Shown here: one piece after another, positions 51,799-60,890 of the stretch
Numbering within the stretch: the first letter of the stretch is position 1
Layout: each line of letters opens with the position of its first letter
Assembly: GCF_026625605.1 (NCBI RefSeq)
Contig: NZ_CP113054.1
Location: 2,666,001-2,730,000 of the forward strand
Length of the DNA stretch: 64,000 bases
DNA from: Luteolibacter sp. SL250
Lineage (GTDB): Bacteria > Verrucomicrobiota > Verrucomicrobiia > Verrucomicrobiales > Akkermansiaceae
Reading direction: 5' to 3'
Position numbers and translations under genes: made by a program
The notes under the pieces: generated by a model
Told to the model about the DNA's origin: nothing
Databases searched by the model: none
Seen by the model: only the letters and a program-made list of their open reading frames with translations

Positions 51799-52226
51799 AA
51801 GATGATGAAATGAAGCGCCCGGTGGAATGGGCGAACAGGATCAACCAGCGCTGGATCGTCCATCAGGGACTGGGCAAACGGGCGGAGGATTGGATGAATC
51901 ATCTGGCTGCATCGGATCCGCAGCGTCTGCGGAAATCGTGTGACGCGGCCCGGCTAATGATCCGGAAATGGAACGAAAGCGGAGACCCCAAGCCGTGGTT
52001 CTATGCTGGTCTCTTCAGCACCGCGACCGGGGCTGAAGCGGAAAAGTACCTTGCCGGACACCGCCTGACGACGGCCACAGTCCCGGCGATGGCACAGGAT
52101 CCGGGCGTCAGGGAGTGGGAGGCTTCCCTGTGTGCGGAGACATGCGGACTTCTGCAGCGTCTGCGTTCGGGGCTTCAGGAGACCCGGGGCGCAGGGAGGG
52201 AGGCGGGGTTCCGGGATGAGCTTTGA
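51795..52226 (+). CDS. Protein of unknown function
   Basis: 143 aa, soluble, helical, with two Cys in CAETCGLLQRLRSGL near the C-terminus. No family recognised. It is enclosed between overlapping neighbours: 4 bases with the AIG2-like gene and 11 bases with the following methyltransferase, which argues that it is a real translated gene. Confidence 0.7.
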   Translation: MKDDEMKRPVEWANRINQRWIVHQGLGKRAEDWMNHLAASDPQRLRKSCDAARLMIRKWNESGDPKPWFYAGLFSTATGAEAEKYLAGHRLTTATVPAMAQDPGVREWEASLCAETCGLLQRLRSGLQETRGAGREAGFRDEL

Positions 52227-52872
52227 TCGCATCGCCCCGTGGTATGGCCCGATGGAGGGTTTTCTGGCGGGTGGATGCATGCATCGGGCCCGCCTTTGGT
52301 TAATGGAGGGAAACCATGTGCCGGCAAAAGTGCTGATGGTCGGAGAGGGGCCAGGGCGCTTCCTCAAGGCATTCCGAATCCGCTTTCCAGACGCGGAGAT
52401 GACCGTGGTTGATGCCAGCGCCAGAATGCTGGAGATCGCACGCCGCAGGCTGGGGGATCACCGTGGTGTTACCTTCGTCCATGCCCGGGTCGAGGACTGG
52501 GATACCGACCAGCGGTTTGATCTGATCGTGACGAACTTCCTGCTGGATTGCCTGCCGCAGCGCGGGGTGGAGGAGACCGTTGCCAAGCTTGGAGGTTTGA
52601 CCATGCCAAATGCGGAATGGTGGATCGCCGATTTCAATCTGCCTGAAGGCGTAGCCGCAGGATGGCGGAGCCGCGTCATCCTCCGGTTGCTGTATTTGTT
52701 TTTCGGTAATGTGGCCGGTGTCCAGGCGCGGGATCTCCATCCACCGGATGCAGCATTGGAACAGGCGGGACTCATCCGTATCGCGCGAATGACGTGGAGT
52801 TGGGGATTGTTGAAGGGAGAACGATGGCGCAAAGAGGTGGGCGGAAAGTGGATCGCTTCCCGAAAATCGTGA
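52216..52872 (+). CDS. SAM-dependent methyltransferase
   Basis: 218 aa starting MSFDRIAPWYGPMEGFLAGG. Motif I VLMVGEGPGRFLKAF, motif II MTVVDASARML and motif III-like FDLIVTNFLLDCLP are visible. The RIAPWYG start is typical of UbiE-like and related small-molecule methyltransferases. Substrate unknown. Overlaps the previous gene by 11 bases, so it belongs to the obg-led rightward operon. Confidence 0.85.
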   Translation: MSFDRIAPWYGPMEGFLAGGCMHRARLWLMEGNHVPAKVLMVGEGPGRFLKAFRIRFPDAEMTVVDASARMLEIARRRLGDHRGVTFVHARVEDWDTDQRFDLIVTNFLLDCLPQRGVEETVAKLGGLTMPNAEWWIADFNLPEGVAAGWRSRVILRLLYLFFGNVAGVQARDLHPPDAALEQAGLIRIARMTWSWGLLKGERWRKEVGGKWIASRKS

Positions 52873-52906
52873 GTTTTGCCCTCTGGAATGGCAGTTATGG
52901 CCGGTT

Positions 52907-52936
52907 TTGAGTCCTTGTGGCCGATTTTGGGATAAT
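52907..52936 (+). promoter_or_regulatory. Sigma-70-type promoter TTGAGT-N18-GATAAT
   Basis: Good -35 and -10 hexamers at 52907-52912 and 52931-52936 in a gap after the methyltransferase gene. Transcription from about 52943 would run to the hairpin at 53114. Confidence 0.5.
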
Positions 52937-52942
52937 TTAGAT

Positions 52943-53146
52943 CTTTAAAGACACCCGGACTATCGCATTCTCTTTGTCAACGGAAGGCAGCAATGCCTTT
53001 CAGACATTTCCAGATTCCGGTCATAGCACTGTATGAGTCGTTCGATATCCGGGGGGAATTCGGACGATGGAACAGTGAAGCAGCCGGGGTCATTTGGGGG
53101 GAATGTTCATTTGAAGGCGCGGATCGGAAACGGTCCGCGCCTTTTG
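52943..53146 (+). ncRNA. Candidate small RNA of about 200 nt (or long leader of the next gene)
   Basis: This stretch has its own promoter and ends in a strong intrinsic terminator, and the one ORF inside (64 codons) has no coding character. Size fits small regulatory RNAs such as 6S RNA, but I cannot fold it by eye to that class. Alternatively it is an attenuating leader for the P-loop kinase gene starting at 53184. Confidence 0.35.
53114..53145 (+). terminator. Intrinsic terminator
   Basis: AAGGCGCGGA-TCGGAAACGG-TCCGCGCCTT, a 10-bp perfect stem, followed by TT and a T-rich start. Confidence 0.75.
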
Positions 53147-53183
53147 ACTTTCCGATGGAGGGTATCTCGGATTCGCTCCGGCC

Positions 53184-53705
53184 GTGACCCCATCCACCTC
53201 CGGCAGACTCCATATTGTGTTTGGGCCGCCTGCTGCCGGAAAGACGGTCTATTCCCGCGCGTTGGCAGCCGCTCTGGGGGCCTGTCTCCTCGACAGTGAT
53301 GAGGTGACCGAGCGGATGGTGCGGGCAGGACTGGGACTTGCGGGCCATGATCCGGATGACCGTCATTCGCCGGAATACAAGCGCACCTTCCGGGATCCCG
53401 TCTATGAGACGCTGTTTGATCTGGCGGTTTCGAATCTGCCGAACGTGCCTGTCGTCATCGCCGGTCCCTTCACCCGGGAGGGAGGGGAGCCGGATTGGCC
53501 GGACCGCCTTGAGGCCCGTCTGGGCGTCATGCCGGAGTTTCACTTCGTCTGGTGTCCACCGGACGAGCGGAAACGCCGGATCATCGTCCGCGGTGCGGAA
53601 AGGGATCTACCGAAACTGGCCGCGTGGGACGCCTACCTGGCCACCTGCAGGGAGGAACGGCCGGTGTTTCCCCACCAATTCATCGGAACCAGTACTCCGG
53701 GGTAG
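53184..53705 (+). CDS. P-loop NTPase/kinase of the AAA-type small kinase group
   Basis: 173 aa with GTG start. Walker A is VFGPPAAGKTVYSRALAAAL near residue 12-20, followed by LDSDEVTERM (Asp of the second kinase motif). WCPPDERKRRIIVRG resembles the lid region of gluconate/shikimate-type kinases. Substrate unknown. Convergent with the sugar nucleotidyltransferase gene. Confidence 0.75.
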   Translation: MTPSTSGRLHIVFGPPAAGKTVYSRALAAALGACLLDSDEVTERMVRAGLGLAGHDPDDRHSPEYKRTFRDPVYETLFDLAVSNLPNVPVVIAGPFTREGGEPDWPDRLEARLGVMPEFHFVWCPPDERKRRIIVRGAERDLPKLAAWDAYLATCREERPVFPHQFIGTSTPG

Positions 53706-53720
53706 ATTCCCGCGCCTGGC

Positions 53721-54617
53721 TCAGAGTGGCGATGGATATTCGCCTTGGACGATGAGATGGTTGATGGATGCCACCACGTGGGGTTTGTCATCGGGATAGG
53801 TCACACCGAACCAATGGCTGCTGGTGTCCAGAACGCGGCAATCCGCTTCGCCGGAACGGATGAGGGCATCGACCACCGTCGGGATGTAGCATTCCGTCTT
53901 CCCGCCGTTGCCCTGACTTTCCAGAAAGGATGTGAAGTGGGACTCCAGGTGCTGGAAAAAGTCCGGGGTGAATGCCCAGAAGTTCATCGAAACGGGCGTG
54001 CCGTCGGTGATGGGTTTGCGATTCCCGTCCAAGGCGGTTCCGCTGACGAGACCGTCGCCGTCGCGGGAAATGTTCACGTATTCCTCCACGTTGGCGAGGA
54101 GTCCGGCGGAGTCCCGGGAGCAGATGCCACGGTTGACTTCGCCATGTTCGGAAAGCGTGTTTTCCAGAGGGTAGCCCACCATGGCATAGTGGGACGGGGC
54201 AGCTTCGCGGAGGAAAGCGGCGGCGGTACGGTAGGCATCCTGCCCATAGAAATCATCCGCGTTGATGACCGCAAAGGGCTCCTTCACCACATCGCGTGCG
54301 GCGCGGACGGCATGGGCCGTTCCCCATGGCTTGGTGCGCCCTTCCGGGACACCGAATGGAGCGGGCAGGTCATCCAGCTTCTGGAACGCGTAGCCGACCT
54401 CGATGCGGTCGGGGAAACGCGAGCCGATTCCCTGCTTGAATGCCTCCGCGAAATCTTCGCGGATGATGAACACCACTTTTCCGAATCCCGCCCGGATCGC
54501 GTCGAAAACGGAGTAGTCGAGGACGGTTTCCCCGTTCGGCCCCATCGGGTCCATTTGCTTCAGGCCGCCGTAGCGGCTTCCCATGCCGGCGGCGAGGACG
54601 AGGAGGGTGGGTTGCAT
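53721..54617 (-). CDS. Sugar-phosphate nucleotidyltransferase family protein
   Basis: 298 aa. VLAAGMGSRYGGLKQMDPMG at the start is the NTP-transferase signature, and AVINADDFYGQDA holds the metal-binding Asp. The overall layout (GRTKPWGTAHAVRAARDVV, VSMNFWAFTPDFF) matches a nucleotidyltransferase group found in Bacteroidota and Verrucomicrobiota that often sits with aminoglycoside/choline-kinase-like genes. Specific substrate unknown. Divergent from the ftsB-like gene. Confidence 0.87.
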   Translation of the reverse strand: MQPTLLVLAAGMGSRYGGLKQMDPMGPNGETVLDYSVFDAIRAGFGKVVFIIREDFAEAFKQGIGSRFPDRIEVGYAFQKLDDLPAPFGVPEGRTKPWGTAHAVRAARDVVKEPFAVINADDFYGQDAYRTAAAFLREAAPSHYAMVGYPLENTLSEHGEVNRGICSRDSAGLLANVEEYVNISRDGDGLVSGTALDGNRKPITDGTPVSMNFWAFTPDFFQHLESHFTSFLESQGNGGKTECYIPTVVDALIRSGEADCRVLDTSSHWFGVTYPDDKPHVVASINHLIVQGEYPSPL

Positions 54618-54732
54618 CGCGGCGGGTTATGACTGCCGCTGCCGTCCGTGGCAAGAACGGGTGTGAAATGTGGGCCGGAAACTCAGGCATTCTTGACAAT
54701 TCCGGTAGGTTCAGCTTCAACGGGGTGCGACC

Positions 54733-55068
54733 ATGGCAGTGACGAAACCGGTGATGGGCAAGCTTGCCCGGATCGAAGCCCGCACGGAGGCGATCAACAG
54801 TCTCCGCCGGATGCTCTTCGTCGTGTTTTGTGCGGCTTCCGGATTCACCTGCGTGGCGATGGCTTTTCCGCACCGGCAGAGGCTGGACGAAATGGAAGCA
54901 AGCTTGAAGGAAGCCCAACAACGGGAACAGCTCGCTCTGGCTGACCGGGACAACATGATCACGGAGCACAAGGCCCTGCGGGAGGATCCGGAGTTCCTGG
55001 AAGTGCATGCCCGCGACCGTTGGGGGCTCTACCGTGAAGGGGAGAAGGTCCTGAAGTTCCGCAAATAG
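54733..55068 (+). CDS. Septum-formation initiator (FtsB/DivIC-like) protein
   Basis: 111 aa. One transmembrane segment (MLFVVFCAASGFTCVAMAF, residues about 27-45), then a coiled coil (LDEMEASLKEAQQREQLALA) and the ARDRWGLYREGEKVLKF tail typical of FtsB/DivIC. These proteins bridge FtsL and FtsQ in the divisome. Convergent with thiH, 13 bases apart. Confidence 0.82.
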   Translation: MAVTKPVMGKLARIEARTEAINSLRRMLFVVFCAASGFTCVAMAFPHRQRLDEMEASLKEAQQREQLALADRDNMITEHKALREDPEFLEVHARDRWGLYREGEKVLKFRK

Positions 55069-55081
55069 CGGCTCGCCTTTC

Positions 55082-56215
55082 TCAGACCGCCAGCAGCGAC
55101 TCGTCCCAGTCCTTCCAGACCGGATCGAGATTTTGTGTCCGGAGCATCGCGGCGACCTCGGCGGCGGAACGGTGGTCGGTGATCTGGAACTGCTCGGTGG
55201 CTTTCTCGCAGCCGGACTTCTCCGTAAGTTCCACCCTCCGGCCTTTGACCGTGAGGTGCAGGTCGTCATGCCCGGCGCCAGTGTAGCCCCCCGGTTCCGT
55301 GCGGGCGCCCGCGGACATGTGGGTGACGCCCAGCGTGGCAATGGCATCACGCAGTGCGGCGGGCTCGCGCGTGGAGACGACGACGCCCACCTGCGGGAAC
55401 AGCACGCGGAAGGCACAGATCAGGCGGACCAAAGCGCGGTCCGGCAGGTAGAGCGCGGCGTCCGGTTGATACTCGTAGTTCCCGGCGTAGGGGCGCATGC
55501 GGGGGAATGCGACGGTGAACTGGGCCTTCCAGCAGTGCTTGTAGAGATACTCGAGGTGCGCGGCGAGGGCGAGGGCCTCATATTTCCATGAGGCCAGGCC
55601 GAACAACGCGCCGATGCCGATGCGGCGGAATCCCCCGGCATAGGCCCGTTCGGGGCAATCCAGCCGCCAGTCGAACTTCCGCTTTGGTCCGGCGGTGTGG
55701 AGGGTTTCGTAGGTTTCCCGGTGGTAGGTTTCCTGATACACCACCAGACCCTCGGCACCGTGGCCGACGATCTCCGCGTACTGGTCATCCTCCATGGGGC
55801 CGACCTCCAGGCCGAGGGTGGGGACGAAGGGCTTCAGTGCGTCCAGGCAATCCTGGAGATAGCCGTCGGAGACAAACTTCGGGTGCTCTCCGGCAACCAG
55901 AAGGATATTCCGGAAACCGAGGCCGTGCAGGTGCTTGGCCTCCCGCACCACCTGGTCCACGGTGAGCGTGGTCCTGAGGATGGCCGCATCGCGGGAGAAG
56001 CCGCAGTATTTACAGTTGTTCACGCACTCGTTGGAGACGTAGAGCGGAGCGAACAGGCGCATGGTCCGGCCGAAATGGCGGCGGGTCACCTGCTGGCTCT
56101 GCTTGGCAAGCATTTCCAACGGCGGGCCGTTCTCCTCGGAGATCATCGCCATGAACCGCCGCATCAGGGGCGTCGGGCTGGACATGAGCTGGGGAAAGAC
56201 TTCCGAAAAGGACAT
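55082..56215 (-). CDS. thiH: 2-iminoacetate synthase ThiH
   Basis: 377 aa. The radical-SAM cluster motif is ECVNNCKYCGFS; further ThiH features are NILLVAGEHPKFVSDGYLQ, VVYQETYHRETYETLHTAGP and GALFGLASWKYEALALAAHL. It cleaves tyrosine to dehydroglycine for thiazole formation. ThiS is encoded at 38.9 kb; thiG and thiF were not seen. No TPP riboswitch motif is visible upstream. Confidence 0.95.
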   Translation of the reverse strand: MSFSEVFPQLMSSPTPLMRRFMAMISEENGPPLEMLAKQSQQVTRRHFGRTMRLFAPLYVSNECVNNCKYCGFSRDAAILRTTLTVDQVVREAKHLHGLGFRNILLVAGEHPKFVSDGYLQDCLDALKPFVPTLGLEVGPMEDDQYAEIVGHGAEGLVVYQETYHRETYETLHTAGPKRKFDWRLDCPERAYAGGFRRIGIGALFGLASWKYEALALAAHLEYLYKHCWKAQFTVAFPRMRPYAGNYEYQPDAALYLPDRALVRLICAFRVLFPQVGVVVSTREPAALRDAIATLGVTHMSAGARTEPGGYTGAGHDDLHLTVKGRRVELTEKSGCEKATEQFQITDHRSAAEVAAMLRTQNLDPVWKDWDESLLAV

Positions 56216-56320
56216 CGCGCGCGGAATGTGCTGCGGGTGGGCCGGGGGATCAAGTGGGAACGGACGGCACCTTCAGAGCCACCTCATTTCGGGCATTGCT
56301 GGAGGAAAGCCGTTGGATTG

Positions 56321-56420
56321 CCACTGATTGCACTGATTTACTGATTCAGAATCCGGCAATATGTCGGAAGACGGTCCATTCCTCTCTTCTTCAAATCAGT
56401 CCAATCAGTGCAATCAGTGG
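56321..56420. repeat. CACTGATT inverted repeat element
   Basis: Left arm CCACTGATTGCACTGATTTA at 56321 and right arm ending GTGCAATCAGTGG at 56420 form an inverted repeat of 26-29 bases with a few mismatches around about 45 bases. Both arms are made of CACTGATT/AATCAGTG units. It lies between nspC and thiH, both leftward. Similar elements occur widely in environmental bacterial genomes (general knowledge). Confidence 0.7.
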
Positions 56421-56477
56421 TAATTCTTTTCCGATTTCGGATGGAGCTTCCGAAATGAGGTGACCCTGGACGGCACC

Positions 56478-57671
56478 TCAGGACAGGCGGTCGCGGAAAT
56501 CCGGGTAGCCGAACTCACGGATGGTCTCCAGCGTGCCATCGCCATGCTGGAGAACGATGGGCGGGTGCTTCACTCCGTTGAAAGTGGTGGTTTTCACCAT
56601 CGTGTAGTGCGCCATGTCATCGAACACCAGCACGTCACCCGTTTCCAGTGGGCGGGGGAAGGCGAAGTCGCCGATGAGATCGCCGGCAAGACAGGTCGGG
56701 CCGCCGAGGCGGTAGAGGTGCTCACCTTCCTCCGCGGCGGGAACGTAGGATTCCCCGGCGAAGGTGACGGCGGGGACGGGCAGATGCGGACTGAAGTCCG
56801 CGCTCCGTTCCACCAGGAAAACATCCGGGCGGTAGGGCATCTCCAGCACGTCCGGCATGTGGGCGGTGGCGGAGATGCTGAGGATGGCGAGCTTGTGCCC
56901 GGCGGACTCGAAGACATCCATCACCGTCGCGCGCAGTACACCCGTGTGGATGGCGATGGCTTCGCCCGGCTCCAGCCAGACCTCCACATCGTACTTCTCC
57001 CGCGCTTCCCGGACCAGGCCGACGAGCTTTTCCCGATCATAGAACGGCTTGGTGATCCAGTGGCCGCCACCCATGTTCAGGTAGGTGAACTGATCCGAGC
57101 GCAGCAGATGGCCGAATTTCTCTTCCACGGCGGCGAGCGTCGTCTCCAGGTCATCGGAGTTCTGTTCGCAGAGCGTGTGGAAGTGGAGGCCGGAAAGGCC
57201 GGTGAGATCCGCGCCCTTGAGCTGGTCGGCGGTGATGCCCAGACGGGAGCCGGGGATGCAGGGATCATAGATCGCCGTTTCCCCCGTCGAGTGTTCCGGG
57301 TTGACCCGCAGGCCGCATTTCATCTCTCCGCTGATGAAGCGCGGGTGGGCCATGATCCGCTCCCGGAAGCGGAACCACTGGGAGAGGGAGTTGAAATCAA
57401 GATGGTCCGTGAATTCGCAGAGCGCGGCGACGTCCTCGTCATCGTAAGCCGGGGAGTAGGTCACAACGTGTTTCTTGAAATGGTCATGCGCCAGCAGGCC
57501 CTCCCACAGGCCGGAGGCGCAGCAGCCGTCCAGATCCGCGCTGATGTGGGGGAATGCCTTCCAGCAGGAAAAGCCCTTGAGCGCGAGCACGAGGCGGGCG
57601 CCGGATTGCTCCCGGACTTCGCGGAGGATGGAGGTGTTCCGCTGGAGGGCGGGGATGGAGATGACGAACAT
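56478..57671 (-). CDS. nspC: Carboxynorspermidine decarboxylase
   Basis: 397 aa. Fold-type III PLP enzyme: LVLALKGFSCWKAFPHI holds the PLP Lys, GLHFHTLCEQNSDDLETTLA, YLNMGGGHWITKPFYD, LEPGEAIAIHTG and GPTCLAGDLIGDF complete the active site. It makes norspermidine or spermidine in the carboxynorspermidine route. Its partner, carboxynorspermidine dehydrogenase, is not adjacent. Confidence 0.93.
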   Translation of the reverse strand: MFVISIPALQRNTSILREVREQSGARLVLALKGFSCWKAFPHISADLDGCCASGLWEGLLAHDHFKKHVVTYSPAYDDEDVAALCEFTDHLDFNSLSQWFRFRERIMAHPRFISGEMKCGLRVNPEHSTGETAIYDPCIPGSRLGITADQLKGADLTGLSGLHFHTLCEQNSDDLETTLAAVEEKFGHLLRSDQFTYLNMGGGHWITKPFYDREKLVGLVREAREKYDVEVWLEPGEAIAIHTGVLRATVMDVFESAGHKLAILSISATAHMPDVLEMPYRPDVFLVERSADFSPHLPVPAVTFAGESYVPAAEEGEHLYRLGGPTCLAGDLIGDFAFPRPLETGDVLVFDDMAHYTMVKTTTFNGVKHPPIVLQHGDGTLETIREFGYPDFRDRLS

Positions 57672-57774
57672 GGCTGGAAAAAGTTGGCGGGAAACTCCCG
57701 GAGGCCGGCTAACGTAGGCAGCCGGCCGGATTCCGCAAGGTCGGGGTATCGCGCGTCGAGCACGTCTATCCGGG

Positions 57775-59175
57775 TCAGAACGACTTCCGGAGGTGGGACG
57801 GCAGGATGTTGAGCTGCTCCCGGTACTTCGCCACCGTGCGCCGTGCGACCTTGATGCCCTGGGCTGCCAGTTTTTTCGCCAGCGCGTCGTCGGACAACGG
57901 CTTCGAAGGGTTCTCCTGGGATACGAGCTGCTGGATGGCTTCCCTCACACCCGCATTGGAGACTTCCTCCCCGGAACTTGTCTGGTAGCCGGTGGCGAAG
58001 AACGCCCGCATCTCCATCAAGCCGTGCGGGGTGAGGACGTACTTGCCGGCCACCGCCCGGGAGACGGTGGTGGCGTGGAGATTCAGTTCATCCGCCACGT
58101 CATTCATGGTCAGCGGGCGCAGGAAACGGGGGCCTTTGGTGAGGAACTGGGGCTGGTGTTTGATCAATTGGTGGGCGATCGCCAGAATGGTTTCCTGCCG
58201 CAGGGAGATGGAGCGGATGAGACTGCGTCCTTCCCGGATCTGGTCGCGGAGGAATTGGCGGGCTTTCGAGTCCGTGCCATTGCGGCCGATCATGTCCTTG
58301 TAAAAGTCGTTGATCCGCAGGTTCGGCAGATGCTCTCCGGTCAGGCGGGCGCTCCAGTTGCCCTCGTCATCCTTCTCGATCACCACATCCGGCAGGATGT
58401 AAGGATTTCCCGTGGGATCGAAGTCCCCGCCGGGATTCGGGCTCAACCGGCCGATGCGCGATGCCGCTTCCGTGATCCGCTCGATGCTGGTCCCCAGTGT
58501 TTTGGCGATCTGCGGGTAGCGTTTCCGTGCCAGATCCTCCAGATGGTCGCGGACGATCTTGTATTCGATGGTTTCGGTTCCTTCCGCACGCTCCAGTTGC
58601 AGGAGCAGGGATTCCGGAATGCCGCTGGCCCCGACACCCGCAGGGTCGAATGACTGCACCAGCTTCAGCGCGGCGTTCATGTTCGCCGGACGGATTTCCA
58701 TCCGGACGGCCAGATCTTTCAATGGCATGTCGAGGAAGCCTCGCTCGTCCAGATTTCCCAATATAGCCTGGGCCGCTTCCCTGATATCCGGATCGACCAT
58801 CGAAAGATCGAGTTGATTCTGCAGATGTTGTTGCAGTGTTTCAGGAGCAACGATGGAGTCGTAGAGCCGTTGGCGGCGTTCCTCGTCTTCACTCGTCCAT
58901 GGGGAAGAGCGGCCTTCCATGATGGAGCGGTCACGCCAGTCATCATCCGTTTCGTTGAGATACTCCATCGAGTCCGCCTCTTCCGGGTCAGGACCTTCTT
59001 CATCAAGGGAGACCGATTCGGTGATGTCTTCCAACACGGGATTCGTCTCCAGTGCCATCCTCACCACCTGGGTCAGCTCCAGCGTGCTCGCCTGGAGGAT
59101 CTCAAGACTCTTGCGCATCTGCGGCGCAAGCGTTTGCTGCTGGGAAAGTGACTGATGGAGAGAAGCTTCGGCCAT
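57775..59175 (-). CDS. rpoN: RNA polymerase sigma-54 factor
   Basis: 466 aa from MAEASLHQSLSQQQTLAPQM, region I with the Gln-rich activator-contact part. Acidic region II (DEEGPDPEEADSMEYLNETD) follows, then the core-binding domain and region III. The RpoN box is ARRTVAKYREQLNILPSHLR near the C-terminus. It serves enhancer-dependent promoters. No adjacent activator gene or -24/-12 promoter was found in the window. An ATG at 59184 adds three residues. Confidence 0.95.
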   Translation of the reverse strand: MAEASLHQSLSQQQTLAPQMRKSLEILQASTLELTQVVRMALETNPVLEDITESVSLDEEGPDPEEADSMEYLNETDDDWRDRSIMEGRSSPWTSEDEERRQRLYDSIVAPETLQQHLQNQLDLSMVDPDIREAAQAILGNLDERGFLDMPLKDLAVRMEIRPANMNAALKLVQSFDPAGVGASGIPESLLLQLERAEGTETIEYKIVRDHLEDLARKRYPQIAKTLGTSIERITEAASRIGRLSPNPGGDFDPTGNPYILPDVVIEKDDEGNWSARLTGEHLPNLRINDFYKDMIGRNGTDSKARQFLRDQIREGRSLIRSISLRQETILAIAHQLIKHQPQFLTKGPRFLRPLTMNDVADELNLHATTVSRAVAGKYVLTPHGLMEMRAFFATGYQTSSGEEVSNAGVREAIQQLVSQENPSKPLSDDALAKKLAAQGIKVARRTVAKYREQLNILPSHLRKSF

Positions 59176-59368
59176 GGATGACATGGGCGTCTGATGATGC
59201 CCGGCATCATTTAAGAGCCTCTTTCGAAAATTGCAGCAACTTTTATGCCACAGGAGATGATTTTATTTCAGGCGGGTCGCCACAGCCCGGGGGAGACGAT
59301 CACCGTCAATGCTATCCGGAAAATTCCTTCCTGCATCCGAAATCGTCGGAAAACGGCGGAAAAAAGAC

Positions 59369-59410
59369 AAAAAAAGGCCGGCGGCGGTTCCAAGGAACCT
59401 ACCGCCGACC
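59369..59410 (-). terminator. Intrinsic terminator downstream of the small membrane protein gene
   Basis: On the minus strand GGTCGGCGGTAGGTTCC / AACCGCCGCCGGCC (a few mismatches) is followed by TTTTTTT. It separates the small gene from rpoN. Confidence 0.75.
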
Positions 59411-59430
59411 CGTTTATTTCGGGGGGGAAA

Positions 59431-59778
59431 TCAGTAGGCGGAGGCTGTCGCCATGCCCGCGGGGAGGGATTTGTCGGTGGTCTGACGCTGCAGGAGCGTG
59501 CCGTGGCTGATGAGGGAGGCTTGCTCTTTCGATTCGGGGGCGCTGGCTTGCTCGCCGTTCACTTTGGCCACGCCTGCTTTCAGGAGATCCGTAGCGAGGT
59601 CGCGGAGATCCGAGGTATCGGACAGGGTGGTGGAGGCGGTTTTGTCCGACTTCCAATCGCGGCTGCCTGCGAAGATGAGGAGGGCGATGGTGACGAGGGA
59701 GCAGAGAGTGATGAAGACCTTGCTCACGATGCCTGGCTTGCGGGCGGAGTGATGATAGGGGGATGGGATGCGATCCAT
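59431..59778 (-). CDS. Small membrane protein of unknown function
   Basis: 115 aa starting MDRIPSPYHHSARKPGIVSK. One transmembrane helix (VFITLCSLVTIALLIFAGS), then a polar region that probably faces the periplasm (DLATDLLKAGVAKVNGEQAS). No family recognised. A longer frame is rejected because it starts within a low-complexity GGGG/CCCC stretch. Confidence 0.6.
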   Translation of the reverse strand: MDRIPSPYHHSARKPGIVSKVFITLCSLVTIALLIFAGSRDWKSDKTASTTLSDTSDLRDLATDLLKAGVAKVNGEQASAPESKEQASLISHGTLLQRQTTDKSLPAGMATASAY

Positions 59779-60005
59779 GATCGTGGGGGGGGATTGGGGT
59801 GGGGGAACCCTTGGGGGGAGGGTGGGGGAAGTTCCGGGGGGGAACGTGATCACCATAACCCATTTCCGGCCATCTGGAATCACGTGATGGCGTAGGTCGG
59901 GAGATGCTCCGGCTGGCATCCAGGTGGATCTCCAGCATCACAATGAGGTTTGTGGCGGGGGGAGAATGCTTGAGATTCACGGCAGGCCGTGTGAGGTTTG
60001 CCGTC

Positions 60006-60890
60006 ATGCGGGTGATGGTGCGGCGCACGACCGGACATTTAGGCGAGTTGCTGCTGGAGATCGGGAAACGGTGGTGGCGCCACAGCCATTCGAGGGCTGC
60101 GGCGGCCATCGCGTTCTACAGCTTGTTTTCCATGGTGCCGATTCTGGTGATCGTCACTGGTCTGGCGTCCACCTTCATTGGCGAGGAGCAAGCGCAGGAA
60201 GGCATCAGCCATGCGGCGGAACTGTTGTTCGACGAGCGCTCCGGCGACTATCTGGCCGAGCTGCTGAGTGCCCGTCCGGATCAGACATTCACGGGTATCT
60301 CATCCATCATTGGTTTTCTCATTCTCCTTTTCACCGCCTCGAAGATGGTGGTGGAGATGAGGGGCTCTTTGGGGGTCATCTTCGGTTACCGCGCCAGGGA
60401 GGGCCGGCACGGAGTGATCATCGATCTCGTGATGGGGCAGATGGTCCCGCTTCTGCTGGTTTTCGCCCTCGGGGCGATCCTCGTGGTGTCCGCGCTTGCC
60501 GCCGCGGTGCTGAAGGTGGTGGCGATCCATCTGACGGAATATCTCCCCGCGAACTGGGCGCTGTGGGAGTGGGGCCAGCGCGTGGTGCCGCTTTTCATGG
60601 AGGCGCTCTTATTCGCGGCCATCCTGAAGTGGCTTCCTCCCAATCCGCCGCGCTTTTCATCAGCTCTGGCCGGATCCGTCGTCACCTGCGTCCTGCTGGT
60701 GATGCTGCGAAGCCTGATCGGCTTTTATTTCAACCAGAGCAGTGTCACGACCGCGTATGGAGCGGCGGTGACCCTGGTTGTCGTGCTGCTGTGGATCTAT
60801 TTTACGATCCAGATTTTCTTCATCGGGGCGGAAACGGCGGGCTTCATCGAGAGGAAGCGTGAGGTGGCGAAGGAACTGGAAAAATCATGA
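60006..60890 (+). CDS. YihY/BrkB-family membrane protein
   Basis: 294 aa with six transmembrane helices. RAAAAIAFYSLFSMVPILVI and IGFLILLFTASKMVVEMRGS, LWIYFTIQIFFIGAETAGFI match YihY/virulence factor BrkB (formerly RNase BN). Function unclear, possibly transport. The ATG at 60006 follows GAGGT; more upstream frame is unlikely. The stop overlaps the glycerate kinase start by 4 bases. Confidence 0.88.
   Translation: MRVMVRRTTGHLGELLLEIGKRWWRHSHSRAAAAIAFYSLFSMVPILVIVTGLASTFIGEEQAQEGISHAAELLFDERSGDYLAELLSARPDQTFTGISSIIGFLILLFTASKMVVEMRGSLGVIFGYRAREGRHGVIIDLVMGQMVPLLLVFALGAILVVSALAAAVLKVVAIHLTEYLPANWALWEWGQRVVPLFMEALLFAAILKWLPPNPPRFSSALAGSVVTCVLLVMLRSLIGFYFNQSSVTTAYGAAVTLVVVLLWIYFTIQIFFIGAETAGFIERKREVAKELEKS

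Noticed and set aside
52993-53187. 64-codon ORF MPFRHFQIPVIALYESF within the candidate small RNA
   Set aside because: No ribosome binding site, spans the terminator stem, and no coding character.
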